From assembly GCA_023664955.1 (NCBI GenBank), contig JAMPEV010000001.1, positions 1,583,328-1,647,327 on the forward strand: a DNA stretch of 64,000 nucleotides, read 5' to 3'. The position numbers and the translations under genes were made by a program. The notes under the pieces are model-generated. The model saw nothing but the letters and a program-made list of their open reading frames with translations, was not told the DNA's origin and did not search any database. Source of the stretch: Duncaniella sp. (GTDB lineage: Bacteria > Bacteroidota > Bacteroidia > Bacteroidales > Muribaculaceae). Shown here one piece after another: positions 1 to 8,650 of this stretch; positions within the stretch are counted from its first letter, which is position 1, and each line of letters starts with the position of its first letter.

Positions 1-54
1 TAGAGTACGCGTCTGGGGGGCGTGAGGTCGCTAGTTCGAGTCTAGTCACCCCGA
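1..54 (+). tRNA. tRNA-Pro(GGG), 5' end outside window
   Basis: The 3' part of a tRNA is visible. The anticodon stem pairs 8-12 with 20-24 and encloses a 7-base loop (C T G G G G G), so the anticodon is GGG at 15-17, with G37 as expected for proline tRNA. The T arm pairs 30-34 with 42-46 around TTCGAGT. The 3' acceptor strand is 47-53 and base 54 (A) is the discriminator. CCA is not encoded. The 5' acceptor and D arm lie before the window. A strong terminator follows at 69-102. Confidence 0.9.
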
Positions 55-68
55 CTAAAATGAAGCTT

Positions 69-102
69 AAGAGTTCATTGTAAATCATGAACTCTTTTTT
101 TT
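69..102 (+). terminator. Rho-independent terminator after tRNA-Pro
   Basis: A perfect 10-bp stem (69-78 with 87-96) has an 8-base loop and an unbroken run of eight T (95-102). It ends the tRNA transcript. Confidence 0.88.
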
Positions 103-313
103 AAATTCACCCTGTTGAGATTCCTGGTCCATTTAATTATCGGACAACCAGATTTGAATTATCGTTTTCACCCTCCTCACATCAATCAGGATAAGAATCC
201 GCAGATTAAGTGGTGACACGCATTAATAAACCCTTCACAAACATCCTTACACCCTTTCATAAACAAAAAAAATGGTCAAACTGGATACTGTGTGCTCCCT
301 ACAACACCGTAGG
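103..313. other. Intergenic sequence, no gene seen
   Basis: AT-rich sequence between the tRNA terminator and the transposase remnant. I find no open reading frame, no IS terminal inverted repeat and no convincing promoter. It could be decayed IS sequence, but nothing in it shows this. Confidence 0.5.
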
Positions 314-574
314 CTAGCCCCCCATGTGGTCGGGATTAACAGCTTCTACAACACGCCTGATAGCATCACCGGACGGTACGCCGTTGGTGAGTTTGAGAAA
401 TCCCATCTCTTTGAGTTCGCTCTGCCGTTCTTCTATGAAATCTGAAATCTCATCATATTCATCATATGAAGTTAGAACCCCAGTAAGGGATATTCTTAAC
501 ACACCTTCATGCTCATGCTTGACCTTGCCCGGCACACGAGGGTCTTTGATTCTTGCGAAAAACCCTATCGGCAT
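314..574 (-). pseudogene. Truncated ISAs1-family transposase (N-terminal part)
   Basis: The 86-residue frame matches the N-terminal 'DDE_Tnp_1-associated' region of ISAs1/ISL-type transposases: a DPRVPGK segment, then a hydrophobic stretch, a Y-D-E-I-(S/A)-x-F segment, and the LTNGVPSGDAIRRV segment (compare LPNGIPSHDTFxRV in the family). Complete family members are several hundred residues long and carry a DDE catalytic core; here the frame stops soon after NPD, so the catalytic domain is missing. It is best read as the remnant of an element that once sat next to the tRNA gene. The inverted repeat 573-580/596-603 (ATATAGCT/AGCTATAT) lies just upstream of its start. It may instead be a domesticated short protein, but nothing supports that. 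Confidence 0.72.
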
Positions 575-701
575 ATAGCTAGATTAATATCTTTCAGCTA
601 TATACACAACCATATCAGCCATTTTTCACAATCTACACTTCGATTTTAACCAAATCTTATATAAATTTCATGCTCCAGCCCTGAAAAAATTTGTTAAACA
701 G

Positions 702-732
702 TTGGTTGGGAATGGAATATTTTGTAATTTTG
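702..732 (+). promoter_or_regulatory. Bacteroidota-type promoter for rplU-rpmA
   Basis: TTG at 702-704, 20 bases, then TAATTTTG at 725-732, an exact match to the TAnnTTTG -7 consensus. The start of transcription would be near 738-740, leaving a leader of about 90 nt before rplU. Confidence 0.72.
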
Positions 733-765
733 CGATCGATTTAGCCGCAACGGGCTTCATTAAGC

Positions 766-794
766 GATGATATGCGATATACCCCAATATCATC
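766..794 (+). promoter_or_regulatory. Leader hairpin upstream of rplU
   Basis: GATGATAT (766-773) and ATATCATC (787-794) form a perfect 8-bp stem with a 13-base loop in the predicted 5' leader of the L21 gene. There is no T tract, so it is not a simple terminator. Autoregulation by L21 or another ribosomal protein is a possibility only. Confidence 0.4.
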
Positions 795-831
795 CGCCCG
801 CCGGAATAACCTGTAAACCAATTAATAACAG

Positions 832-1152
832 ATGTACGCTATCGTAGAAATCCAGGGACAACAGTTTAAGGCAGAAGCCGACAAGTTCCTGTATGTTCAT
901 TATCTCGGCGATGCAGTTAAAGAAGGAGACAAGATGGAATTTGACCGCGTGCTCCTCGCTCAGTCCGATGACACAGTTAAAGTTGGCGCTCCCACAGTGG
1001 AAGGCGCAAAGGTTGTATGCGAGGTCCTAACCCCGCTCGTAAAAGGTGAAAAGGTTATCGTTTTCAAGAAGAAACGCCGCAAAGGCTATCGTCGTAAAAA
1101 CGGACACCGTCAATTCTTCACCAAAGTGTTAATTAAAGAAGTTGTAGCTTAA
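832..1152 (+). CDS. rplU: 50S ribosomal protein L21
   Basis: A 106-residue protein of the size of bacterial L21 (about 100-105 residues). It binds 23S rRNA in the large subunit. Recognisable features are the [15 protein letters not shown] start, the VGxPxVEGAKV region in the middle, and the basic [19 protein letters not shown] segment near the C terminus that contacts rRNA. The ATG at 832 fits the family N terminus exactly. rpmA follows after 22 bases, the usual rplU-rpmA operon. Both should be driven from the promoter at 702-732. Confidence 0.98.
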   Translation: MYAIVEIQGQQFKAEADKFLYVHYLGDAVKEGDKMEFDRVLLAQSDDTVKVGAPTVEGAKVVCEVLTPLVKGEKVIVFKKKRRKGYRRKNGHRQFFTKVLIKEVVA

Positions 1153-1174
1153 CCCCTAAAATCTCAAAAAAGAA

Positions 1175-1435
1175 ATGGCACATAAAAAAGGTGTTGGTAG
1201 TTCTAAGAACGGCCGTGAGTCAGAAAGCAAACGACTCGGAGTAAAGATTTTCGGTGGTCAGCATTGCAAAGCCGGTAACATCATCAAGCGTCAGCGCGGC
1301 ACCGTACACCACCCGGGATTGAACGTTGGCATGGGCAAGGACCACACTATTTTCGCCCTCATTGATGGCGTAGTTGTCTTCACCGAAGGCAAGCAAGGCC
1401 GCAAGTTCATCAACGTCCAACCGGCTGAAGCATAA
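1175..1435 (+). CDS. rpmA: 50S ribosomal protein L27
   Basis: An 86-residue protein matching bacterial L27, whose N-terminal tail reaches toward the peptidyl transferase centre. The sequence begins [16 protein letters not shown], so the functional N terminus is encoded directly, without the cleavable extension found in Firmicutes. The [17 protein letters not shown] and [17 protein letters not shown] blocks are typical. It is the second and last gene of the rplU operon, ending about 30 bases before a stacked-stem terminator (1465-1510). Confidence 0.98.
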   Translation: MAHKKGVGSSKNGRESESKRLGVKIFGGQHCKAGNIIKRQRGTVHHPGLNVGMGKDHTIFALIDGVVVFTEGKQGRKFINVQPAEA

Positions 1436-1464
1436 GCCCTAAGGCTCAGACAAAAAAAGCACTT

Positions 1465-1510
1465 AATCCGGGAAACTGGCAGTCAGCCAGCATCCCGGAT
1501 TTCTTATTTT
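1465..1510 (+). terminator. Terminator after rpmA
   Basis: The outer stem AATCCGGGA (1465-1473) pairs with TCCCGGATT (1493-1501), and an inner stem CTGGC/GCCAG pairs 1476-1480 with 1486-1490. A T-rich tail (ttcttatttt) follows. Confidence 0.85.
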
Positions 1511-1651
1511 AAAAGTGTGCATGACAAGTCGTGACTATGGCATCGTCACCGAGAACTCCCGGGTTTCAAACAACCCATAGGACCCCCGACACCTCCTCTA
1601 TAAAATTTTATGAAAAACTAACAATTATCTAAAATATCTTCCGATTGAACA

Positions 1652-1682
1652 TTGCGTAATTATGGAATCTTCATTAATTTTG
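1652..1682 (+). promoter_or_regulatory. Promoter for the SpoU methyltransferase gene
   Basis: TTG at 1652-1654, 20 bases, then TAATTTTG at 1675-1682 (exact TAnnTTTG). The start codon at 1712 is 29 bases further on. The rest of the 1511-1711 gap shows no gene. Confidence 0.72.
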
Positions 1683-1711
1683 TGGTATAGAATAAAAGAA
1701 AGTAAAGGTTC

Positions 1712-2245
1712 ATGGAGAAGAAAACCATTTGGGATTTACAACGAGTGGATGTTGAGCAATATCGAAAGCAGGAGAAAATGCCGCTTACCGTGGTGCTCGA
1801 CAATGTCCGCAGCTTAAACAATATCGGTGCAATATTCCGCACATGCGATGCGTTCGCAGTCGAAAAGCTGACTCTTTGCGGAATCAGCGGATGTCCGCCC
1901 TCACCCGAAATCCATAAGACAGCACTCGGAGCCGAGGAGTCAGTGGCATGGCAATATTTCCCCTCCACCGTCCAATGCGTCAATGAGCTGCAGCACATGG
2001 GCTACACCGTATGTTGCCTCGAACAAGTGAAAGAAAGCATCGAATTGCAAGATTTCACTCCCCAAAAAGGTCGACGGTACGCTCTCATACTCGGTCACGA
2101 GGTCAACGGAGTGGACCAAGAAGTGGTCAACCAATGCGACCTTTGTCTCGAAATACCACAACATGGCATCAAGCACTCACTCAACGTCTCCGTGTCAGGC
2201 GGCATAGCGATTTGGCACTTTTTTGAAAACTTAATAGCTAAATAG
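1712..2245 (+). CDS. SpoU/TrmH-family RNA 2'-O-methyltransferase
   Basis: A 177-residue SPOUT-class methyltransferase using S-adenosylmethionine to methylate a ribose 2'-OH of tRNA or rRNA. The three family motifs are present: NVRSLNNIGAIFRTCDAF (about residues 31-48) with the conserved N and R; LILGHEVNGV (about 125-134); and IPQHGIKHSLNVSVSGGIA (about 147-165), which forms the trefoil-knot cofactor site. There is no N-terminal substrate-binding extension, so it is a minimal single-domain member. The exact target nucleotide cannot be told from sequence. It has its own promoter and is followed after 58 bases by a flavodiiron gene with no functional link. Confidence 0.9.
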   Translation: MEKKTIWDLQRVDVEQYRKQEKMPLTVVLDNVRSLNNIGAIFRTCDAFAVEKLTLCGISGCPPSPEIHKTALGAEESVAWQYFPSTVQCVNELQHMGYTVCCLEQVKESIELQDFTPQKGRRYALILGHEVNGVDQEVVNQCDLCLEIPQHGIKHSLNVSVSGGIAIWHFFENLIAK

Positions 2246-2303
2246 ACGTTGTTATTAAATGGTAAAATTATAATCATCAGCTGACTTCTAAACGCATAAA
2301 TCA

Positions 2304-3500
2304 ATGAACGTCAACCAAATCACTTCGAAGGTAACATATTGCGGAGTAAACGATCGCACCACGCCACTCTTTGAAAACCTGTGGGAACTACCCAATGGAG
2401 TTTGCTATAACAGCTACCTCGTAAAAGGAGACAACGCTATAGCCCTGATCGACGCAAGCGACTCAGGTCATGCAATAGGATTCATCAACCACCTCAACCA
2501 ACTGCTTGATGGTGCCAAAGTCGACTACCTCGTAATCAACCATATCGAACCTGACCACAGCGGTGCTATACCCACGCTCAGGGAGAAATATCCCGATATG
2601 AAAATCGTGGGCAATGCCAAAACAGCCGACATGCTACGCGGTTTCTATGGAATCGAAGACAATGTAATCTTGGTATCCGAAAACGACACAATCGACCTTG
2701 GTGGATGCAACCTACAGTTCATCCTCACACCCATGGTGCACTGGCCCGAAACCATGATGACATATCTACCCAAGGAAAGGATGCTATTCTCGGGAGACGC
2801 CTTTGGTTGCTTCGGGGCATTAAACGGTGCCATAGTCGACAACCAGATGGATACCGATATTTATATTAGAGAGGCCTACCGATACTATGCATGCATCGTG
2901 GCAAAGTATGGTCAGTTCGTGCTCAAAGCACACGAAAAGATATCCAAATTCCCCATCGAATACATCTGTCCAACCCATGGACCGGTGTGGCATGGGCAAA
3001 TAAAGGAAATCGGGGAAATATATCATAGGATGGCAAGTTGGGACGCCGATGAAGGTGTCGTAATTGCCTACGGCTCAATGTATGGCAACACAACAATCAT
3101 GGCTGAAAAGCTCGCATCGCTCCTTGCCGACGGTGGAATCAAAAGCATACGCCTACATAACGTGTCCCACACACCTCAAAGTACTATACTCGCCGACATT
3201 ATGCGATTCCGAGGACTCATACTCATAGCCCCAACCTACAACTCTGAGATATTTCCACCAATAGAATCCCTTATTACTGCCATCCTGGAAAGGGGGATGA
3301 AAAAGCGCTTGGTGGGTATAGGAGGCAGTTTTTCATGGGGAAGCCAGTCCGTGCGGAAAATAACCAACTTATTTACTGAAAAGCATATAGAGATACTGAC
3401 ACCACAACCTCAAATGAAGCAAGCCGATAGTGACGGCGCCAACCCGGATGTCGAAGCACTTGCGAAAAATATGATAACCGCCCTAAAATCCATGAATTAA
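2304..3500 (+). CDS. FprA-type flavodiiron protein
   Basis: A 398-residue A-type flavoprotein that reduces O2 to water or NO to N2O in the cytoplasm of anaerobes, protecting against oxygen or nitrosative stress. Residues about 1-250 form the metallo-beta-lactamase-like diiron domain: the H-x-E-x-D-H iron-binding motif is at about 80-85 (NHIEPDHSG), with further ligands in MVHWPET, FSGDAFG and CPTHGPVWH. Residues about 255-395 form a flavodoxin domain beginning VVIAYGSMYGNT, the FMN phosphate-binding loop. There is no C-terminal rubredoxin or flavin reductase extension, so electrons must come from a separate partner. NO versus O2 preference cannot be read from the sequence. Confidence 0.93.
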   Translation: MNVNQITSKVTYCGVNDRTTPLFENLWELPNGVCYNSYLVKGDNAIALIDASDSGHAIGFINHLNQLLDGAKVDYLVINHIEPDHSGAIPTLREKYPDMKIVGNAKTADMLRGFYGIEDNVILVSENDTIDLGGCNLQFILTPMVHWPETMMTYLPKERMLFSGDAFGCFGALNGAIVDNQMDTDIYIREAYRYYACIVAKYGQFVLKAHEKISKFPIEYICPTHGPVWHGQIKEIGEIYHRMASWDADEGVVIAYGSMYGNTTIMAEKLASLLADGGIKSIRLHNVSHTPQSTILADIMRFRGLILIAPTYNSEIFPPIESLITAILERGMKKRLVGIGGSFSWGSQSVRKITNLFTEKHIEILTPQPQMKQADSDGANPDVEALAKNMITALKSMN

Positions 3501-3611
3501 AATCCGAAGTCAGTTACTCAATAAAAGGTAAAATATCCGTACGTCCCATTTGTTACCGATTGTTTATTTATGACAACTTTTTAAAAAGTATCAATAAATA
3601 TTTTCCTACTA

Positions 3612-3642
3612 TTTGTAATAAAAAATTTTTTTTGTAATTTTA
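3612..3642 (+). promoter_or_regulatory. Promoter for clpP-clpX
   Basis: TTTG at 3612-3615, 19 bases, then TAATTTTA at 3635-3642 (one mismatch to TAnnTTTG). It lies 40 bases before clpP, so clpPX has its own promoter here. Confidence 0.6.
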
Positions 3643-3681
3643 CACTAAGAATTAAAATTAGCGAAATAGAATAATACTACT

Positions 3682-4371
3682 ATGAATAATAATGATTTTA
3701 GAAACTACGCTGTCCACCATCTCGGAATGAACGGACTTGCATTAGACCAATATTCAGCAGACGCTGCTTCGCATATCACCTCATCTTATATATCCCCTAC
3801 TATCATTGAAGAGCGCCAACTTAATGTGGCACAGATGGATGTGTTCTCTCGCTTGATGATGGACCGTATCATCTTCCTCAGCACCGATGTCAATGATTAC
3901 ACCGCCACCGTAGTGCAGGGGCAGCTCCTCTATCTTGACTCCGTAGACCCGGGCAAGGATATTTCAATCTATCTTAACTCTCCCGGCGGATCAGTAATAG
4001 CAGGACTTGGCCTGTATGACACCATGCAGCATATCAAGAGCGACGTCTCGACAATCTGCATCGGCATGGCAGCCTCTATGGCCGCAGTGCTTCTTGTGGC
4101 AGGGGCCCATGGAAAGCGCTTTGCCCTCCCCCATTCCCGCGTGATGATTCATCAGCCTCTCGGTGGTGTCCAGGGCCAGGCTTCCGACATCGAAATCACA
4201 GCAAGAGAAATACTTAAATATAAAGCAGAACTTTACAAAATCATCGCCGACCATTCAGGAATGTCGCTCGATAAAATCGAATCCGATGCTGACCGCGACT
4301 ACTGGATGACAGCCCAGGAGGCCAAGGATTACGGCATGATTGACAATATCCTCCTCCCCGAAAAGAAATAG
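3682..4371 (+). CDS. clpP: ATP-dependent Clp protease proteolytic subunit
   Basis: A 229-residue serine protease subunit that forms the double-heptamer chamber degrading proteins unfolded by ClpX. The catalytic triad is Ser132 (GMAASMAAV), His157 (RVMIHQP) and Asp206 (DADRDYWM). The first 25-35 residues are a Bacteroidota-type N-terminal extension or propeptide ahead of the IIEERQLN start of the mature fold. clpX follows after 23 bases, giving a two-component protease operon. Trigger factor (tig), which often precedes clpP in related genomes, is not upstream. Confidence 0.97.
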   Translation: MNNNDFRNYAVHHLGMNGLALDQYSADAASHITSSYISPTIIEERQLNVAQMDVFSRLMMDRIIFLSTDVNDYTATVVQGQLLYLDSVDPGKDISIYLNSPGGSVIAGLGLYDTMQHIKSDVSTICIGMAASMAAVLLVAGAHGKRFALPHSRVMIHQPLGGVQGQASDIEITAREILKYKAELYKIIADHSGMSLDKIESDADRDYWMTAQEAKDYGMIDNILLPEKK

Positions 4372-4394
4372 TTATACGAACTAATAAACTTTGT

Positions 4395-5648
4395 ATGGCA
4401 AAAAAAAGCAACCCGCCAACAGTTAAATGTTCTTTTTGCGGTAAGGAACCATCCTACACCGACATTTTGATTCCCAGTCCTATAGGTGACACATACATCT
4501 GTAGCGACTGTGTGGATCAGATTGAAAGCCTCCTCAAGGATTACCTCCAGGACAGCAAGCCAGGCAGCAAAAGCAAATCCCAAGCAAAAACCGTCAAGAA
4601 AGAAACCAAATCGCTCCCCACACCTAAGGAAATACGCGAGTTCCTTGACCAATACGTAATTGGTCAGGACGAGGCGAAGAAATATCTCTCCGTGGCCGTT
4701 TATAACCATTATAAACGCCTTGACCAAGACCGTGATGATGTTGACATCGAAAAGAGCAACATCATTATGGTGGGTCCGACCGGCACCGGCAAGACATTAC
4801 TCGCCAAGACAATAGCAAGGCAGCTTGATGTGCCCTTCGCAATCGTCGACGCAACTGTGCTTACCGAAGCAGGATACGTGGGTGAAGACATCGAAAGCCT
4901 TCTCGTGCGACTCCTTCAGGCCGCCGACTATGACGTGGAGAAAGCCCAGCGAGGAATTGTGTTTATCGACGAAATTGACAAAATCGCCCGTAAAGGCGAC
5001 AACCCCTCAATCACACGCGACGTATCAGGTGAAGGTGTCCAGCAAGGACTTCTCAAACTTCTCGAAGGCTCAATCGTCAATGTGCCACCTTACGGCGGCC
5101 GCAAACACCCCGAGCAGAAGATGATTGCGGTCGACACCAAAAATATCCTCTTTATCTGCGGCGGCGCATTCGACGGGATTGAACGAAAGATAGCGCAACG
5201 ACTTAACACACACGTGGTGGGATTCACCGGCAGCTCTCTCCGTGCCAAAGTCGACTCCGGAAACTATCTTCAATACATAGCGCCTCAGGACCTAAAGTCA
5301 TTCGGTCTGATTCCTGAAATCATAGGCCGTCTCCCAGTACTCGTACACCTCGACCCCCTCGACCGTGACGCGCTCCTAAAAGTACTTACCGAGCCCAAGA
5401 ATGCCATCACACGCCAATACGAAAAGCTTTTTGCAATGGACGGCGTGAAACTAACATTCGCCCCTGACACTCTTGAATTCATCGTCGACAAAGCGATTGA
5501 ATATAAGCTCGGCGCACGCGGACTTCGCACCATTGTTGAGACCATCATGATGGACCCGATGTACGAAACCCCGTCAACCGATATCAAAGAACTGGTAATC
5601 ACCCGCGACTTCGCCGAGGAGAAAATCAGAAAAGCATATATCGGCTGA
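4395..5648 (+). CDS. clpX: ATP-dependent Clp protease ATP-binding subunit ClpX
   Basis: A 417-residue AAA+ unfoldase that feeds substrates to ClpP. The N-terminal C4 zinc-binding domain has Cys12, Cys15, Cys36 and Cys39. The AAA+ core shows Walker A GPTGTGKT at 127-134, Walker B FIDEID with Asp192-Glu193, and a GARGLR sensor-2 segment near the C terminus. The ClpP-docking loop reads VGF (in [10 protein letters not shown]), a conservative variant of the usual IGF/LGF. It is co-transcribed with clpP. recQ starts 55 bases after the stop and may be read through. Confidence 0.97.
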   Translation: MAKKSNPPTVKCSFCGKEPSYTDILIPSPIGDTYICSDCVDQIESLLKDYLQDSKPGSKSKSQAKTVKKETKSLPTPKEIREFLDQYVIGQDEAKKYLSVAVYNHYKRLDQDRDDVDIEKSNIIMVGPTGTGKTLLAKTIARQLDVPFAIVDATVLTEAGYVGEDIESLLVRLLQAADYDVEKAQRGIVFIDEIDKIARKGDNPSITRDVSGEGVQQGLLKLLEGSIVNVPPYGGRKHPEQKMIAVDTKNILFICGGAFDGIERKIAQRLNTHVVGFTGSSLRAKVDSGNYLQYIAPQDLKSFGLIPEIIGRLPVLVHLDPLDRDALLKVLTEPKNAITRQYEKLFAMDGVKLTFAPDTLEFIVDKAIEYKLGARGLRTIVETIMMDPMYETPSTDIKELVITRDFAEEKIRKAYIG

Positions 5649-5703
5649 CGTATATCACCCAGCCTTATCTCTATCCACCCCACTCCTCTAACTCTCTAAA
5701 TCA

Positions 5704-7878
5704 ATGAACCAACGACTTCACGCAGCGCTAAAAGAACATTTCGGATTTGACTCTTTCAAGGGTAACCAGGAAGCCATCATGACAAGCCTCCTTGAAGGGC
5801 ACGACGTGTTTGTACTCATGCCCACAGGCGGCGGTAAATCACTTTGTTACCAGCTCCCGGCTTTGATGATGGAAGGTACCGCCATCGTCATCTCCCCGCT
5901 CATTGCGCTCATGAAGAACCAAGTGGACGCCATACGACACTTCAGCGAAGCCGACCACATAGCCCACTTCTTGAATTCATCCCTTAACCGCGCCGCAATC
6001 GACCAAGTGAAGTCCGACATCGCCTGCGGTAAGACCAAGCTTCTTTACGTGGCACCTGAATCATTGACCAAGGAGGAGAATATCGAGTTTCTTAAGACAG
6101 TGCCTATATCATTCTACGCTGTCGATGAAGCTCACTGTATTTCTGAATGGGGACACGATTTCCGACCAGAATATCGACGCATACGCCCTATCATCAATGA
6201 GATAAATGTCCGTCCGATGATAGCCCTCACTGCCACAGCCACCCCGAAGGTGCAACACGACATTCAGAAGAACCTCGGAATGCAGGATGCCGATGTCTTT
6301 AAATCATCGTTCAACCGTCCCAACCTATATTATGAGGTAAGGCCTAAAACAGCCAACATAGATAAGGATATAATTAAATATATTAAAAGCCAAGAAGGAA
6401 AATCAGGAATTATCTACTGCCTAAGCCGAAAACGGGTAGAGGAACTCGCAGAAATGCTACGAGTAAACGACATTAAGGCCCTCCCCTACCACGCCGGCAT
6501 GGATGGCGCAACCCGTAGCGCCAATCAGGACGCGTTCCTACTTGAAAAAGTTGATGTGATAGTTGCCACGATTGCCTTCGGAATGGGAATTGACAAGCCC
6601 GACGTCAGATTCGTGATTCACTACGACATGCCTAAGTCGCTCGAAGGATACTACCAAGAGACTGGACGTGCCGGCCGTGATGGTGGAGAAGGTCAGTGTA
6701 TTACCTTCTACGCCCCTAAGGACCTGCAAAAAATGGAGAAATTCATGCAAGGGAAGCCCCTTGCCGAGCAGGAAATAGGCCGACAACTCCTCTTGGAAAC
6801 CCAGAGCTACGCAGAGGCAAATAGCTGCCGTCGCCGCTCACTCCTTTTCTATTTCGGAGAAGAATATCTCTGTGACAACTGCCATAATTGTGACAATTGC
6901 ATTAATCCAAAGAAAAAAGTGGAAGCTAAAGATGATTTATGCGCGGTGCTGGAGACAGTTATCGCCCTAAAAGAGAAATTCAAAGCCGATTACGTCACCG
7001 ACGTTATCCTTGGAAAAGCCACTCCCGATGTTAAATCTTACCAACATGACGAGCTTGAAGTGTTTGGCTGCGATGAAGGTGCCGATGAGCGTCTTATAAG
7101 CGCTGTGATACGCCAAGCTATTATCGCCGGTTATCTTGAAAGAGACATAGAAAATTACGGCCTTCTTAAGATTACAGCGAAGGGGAAGAAATTCCTCAAC
7201 AAGCCTGAGTCGTTTAAGGTTATAGAGGATTCTGACTTCAGTGATGACCCGGAACCCGAAATGATGAAGAGCGGAGCGTCATGTGCCGCTGACACCGAAC
7301 TTTACAGTATCCTTAAGGATCTCCGGAAGAAAATTGCCAAGCACCTCGGTTTGCCCCCCTACGTCATTTTCCAGGATCCATCCCTGGAAGCCATGGCTAC
7401 TACCTACCCGATCTCAATCGAGGAGCTACAGAATATCCCCGGCGTGGGTGCAGGCAAGGCAAAACGATATGGCGAGGAATTCGTGAAGGTTATCAAAACC
7501 CACGTTGAGGAGAATGAAATCGACCGTCCTGAGGACCTTCGGGTGCGCAGCGTGGCTAACAAAAACATGACTAAGCCATTCATCATCCAGTCAATCGACC
7601 GTAAAATACCATTACCCGAAATAGCTATAGCCAAAGGATTGGAATTTAGCGAATTGCTCGATGATATCGAAGCGATAGTTTATGCAGGCACAAAGATTAA
7701 CATCGACTATTATATCGATGAAATAATGGATGAGGATTCTCAAGAAGAGCTCTTCGATTATTTTAAGGAAAGTGAAACCGACGACTTGAACGAGGCTTAT
7801 AAAGAGATGGGGAGTGATTTCTCTGAGGAGGAAATTCGCCTTGCTCGCATCAAGTTCCTCTCGGAAATGGGTAACTAA
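5704..7878 (+). CDS. recQ: ATP-dependent DNA helicase RecQ
   Basis: A 724-residue 3'-5' superfamily 2 helicase for recombination and fork repair. In order: Walker A MPTGGGKSLCYQLP near residue 40; DEAH box AVDEAHCISEWGHDFRPEYR near residue 140; motif VI YYQETGRAGRDG near residue 320; the zinc-binding cysteine cluster (about 375-400, ending CDNCHNCDNC); a winged-helix domain; and an HRDC domain (about 545-620, with IPGVGAGKAKRYG). The C terminus is very acidic. The length is normal for Bacteroidales RecQ. It follows clpX and ends 18 bases before the chosen ftsE start, so the three may form one transcript. Confidence 0.96.
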   Translation: MNQRLHAALKEHFGFDSFKGNQEAIMTSLLEGHDVFVLMPTGGGKSLCYQLPALMMEGTAIVISPLIALMKNQVDAIRHFSEADHIAHFLNSSLNRAAIDQVKSDIACGKTKLLYVAPESLTKEENIEFLKTVPISFYAVDEAHCISEWGHDFRPEYRRIRPIINEINVRPMIALTATATPKVQHDIQKNLGMQDADVFKSSFNRPNLYYEVRPKTANIDKDIIKYIKSQEGKSGIIYCLSRKRVEELAEMLRVNDIKALPYHAGMDGATRSANQDAFLLEKVDVIVATIAFGMGIDKPDVRFVIHYDMPKSLEGYYQETGRAGRDGGEGQCITFYAPKDLQKMEKFMQGKPLAEQEIGRQLLLETQSYAEANSCRRRSLLFYFGEEYLCDNCHNCDNCINPKKKVEAKDDLCAVLETVIALKEKFKADYVTDVILGKATPDVKSYQHDELEVFGCDEGADERLISAVIRQAIIAGYLERDIENYGLLKITAKGKKFLNKPESFKVIEDSDFSDDPEPEMMKSGASCAADTELYSILKDLRKKIAKHLGLPPYVIFQDPSLEAMATTYPISIEELQNIPGVGAGKAKRYGEEFVKVIKTHVEENEIDRPEDLRVRSVANKNMTKPFIIQSIDRKIPLPEIAIAKGLEFSELLDDIEAIVYAGTKINIDYYIDEIMDEDSQEELFDYFKESETDDLNEAYKEMGSDFSEEEIRLARIKFLSEMGN

Positions 7879-7896
7879 TATGACGTGCGACTTCTG

Positions 7897-8556
7897 ATGG
7901 CAGTGATTGAATATAAAAATGTCGAGTTACACCGCAACGATCTCATCGCTCTGAAAGATATTAACCTTTCTATCAATGAGGGTGAATTTGTATATCTCAT
8001 AGGCAAAGTGGGTAGCGGGAAGTCAAGCCTTCTGAAGTCATTATATGCCGAAATTCCCATTGCTGCAGGTGATGTCAGAGTGCTTGATTATAATCTTGCC
8101 ACCATCCGCCTAAAACAGATTCCCTTTCTACGCCGCCAATTGGGTATAGTGTTCCAGGATTTCCAGCTGCTGACCGACCGAAGCGCCTATGATAATCTCC
8201 GCTTTGTGCTCGAAGCTACCGGCTGGAAAGACAAGGTAGACATCAATCAGCGCATAGAGGAAGTGCTCCGACATGTAGGGATGCTGAACAAAAGCTACAA
8301 AAAGCCCCACGAACTGTCAGGTGGCGAACAGCAGCGTATTGTAATAGCTCGCGCGCTCCTTAACAATCCCCGCATCATCATCGCCGACGAACCTACCGGC
8401 AATCTTGACCCGGCAACCGGAGTAGCAATCGTGCGACATCTTCACGACATAGCCGCTGAAGGGACAACAGTGATTATGGCGACTCACAACATGGCTCTCG
8501 TAGAGCAGTTTCCGGCAAGAGTGATTAAGTGTGAAAACCGCACCATCACGGGGTAA
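7897..8556 (+). CDS. ftsE: FtsE-like cell-division ABC ATPase
   Basis: A 219-residue ABC ATPase resembling FtsE, which with the membrane protein FtsX activates peptidoglycan hydrolases at the septum. It has Walker A GKVGSGKSS near residue 38, signature LSGGEQQRI near residue 139, and Walker B IIIADEPTGNLDP near residue 160. I chose ATG 7897 (MAVIEYKNVEL) over the upstream in-frame GTG at 7885, because it fits the family N terminus. No ftsX lies next to it, so the partner must be encoded elsewhere. A LolD-like role is the main alternative. Confidence 0.82.
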   Translation: MAVIEYKNVELHRNDLIALKDINLSINEGEFVYLIGKVGSGKSSLLKSLYAEIPIAAGDVRVLDYNLATIRLKQIPFLRRQLGIVFQDFQLLTDRSAYDNLRFVLEATGWKDKVDINQRIEEVLRHVGMLNKSYKKPHELSGGEQQRIVIARALLNNPRIIIADEPTGNLDPATGVAIVRHLHDIAAEGTTVIMATHNMALVEQFPARVIKCENRTITG

Positions 8557-8610
8557 GATACAAGTATGTGAGGCAGCTGATAGATAGTCCTTTCGTAAAC
8601 TTAAAGATTT

Positions 8611-8650
8611 GATGAGATGTTATATAATTAATAACGTCTCATCATTTTTT
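8611..8650 (+). terminator. Terminator-like hairpin directly before the ndh start
   Basis: A 13-bp stem (8611-8623 with 8631-8643, one G-T pair) closes a 7-base loop and is followed at once by ATTTTTT (8644-8650). The next base is the A of the start codon at 8651. It would end the recQ-ftsE transcript. Because the T tract touches the ATG, it may instead act as an attenuator or translation-control element for ndh. Confidence 0.75.

Larger units (their letters stand above)
575..831. other. Intergenic region with rplU promoter and leader
   Basis: Contains the rplU promoter at 702-732 and a leader of roughly 90 bases with two potential hairpins: 743-756 (AGCC/GGCT) and 766-794 (8-bp perfect stem). 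No coding frame was found. Confidence 0.6.

Noticed and set aside
324-578. Plus-strand frame of 84 codons
   Set aside because: Mirror of the transposase remnant; the minus-strand frame carries the family motifs.
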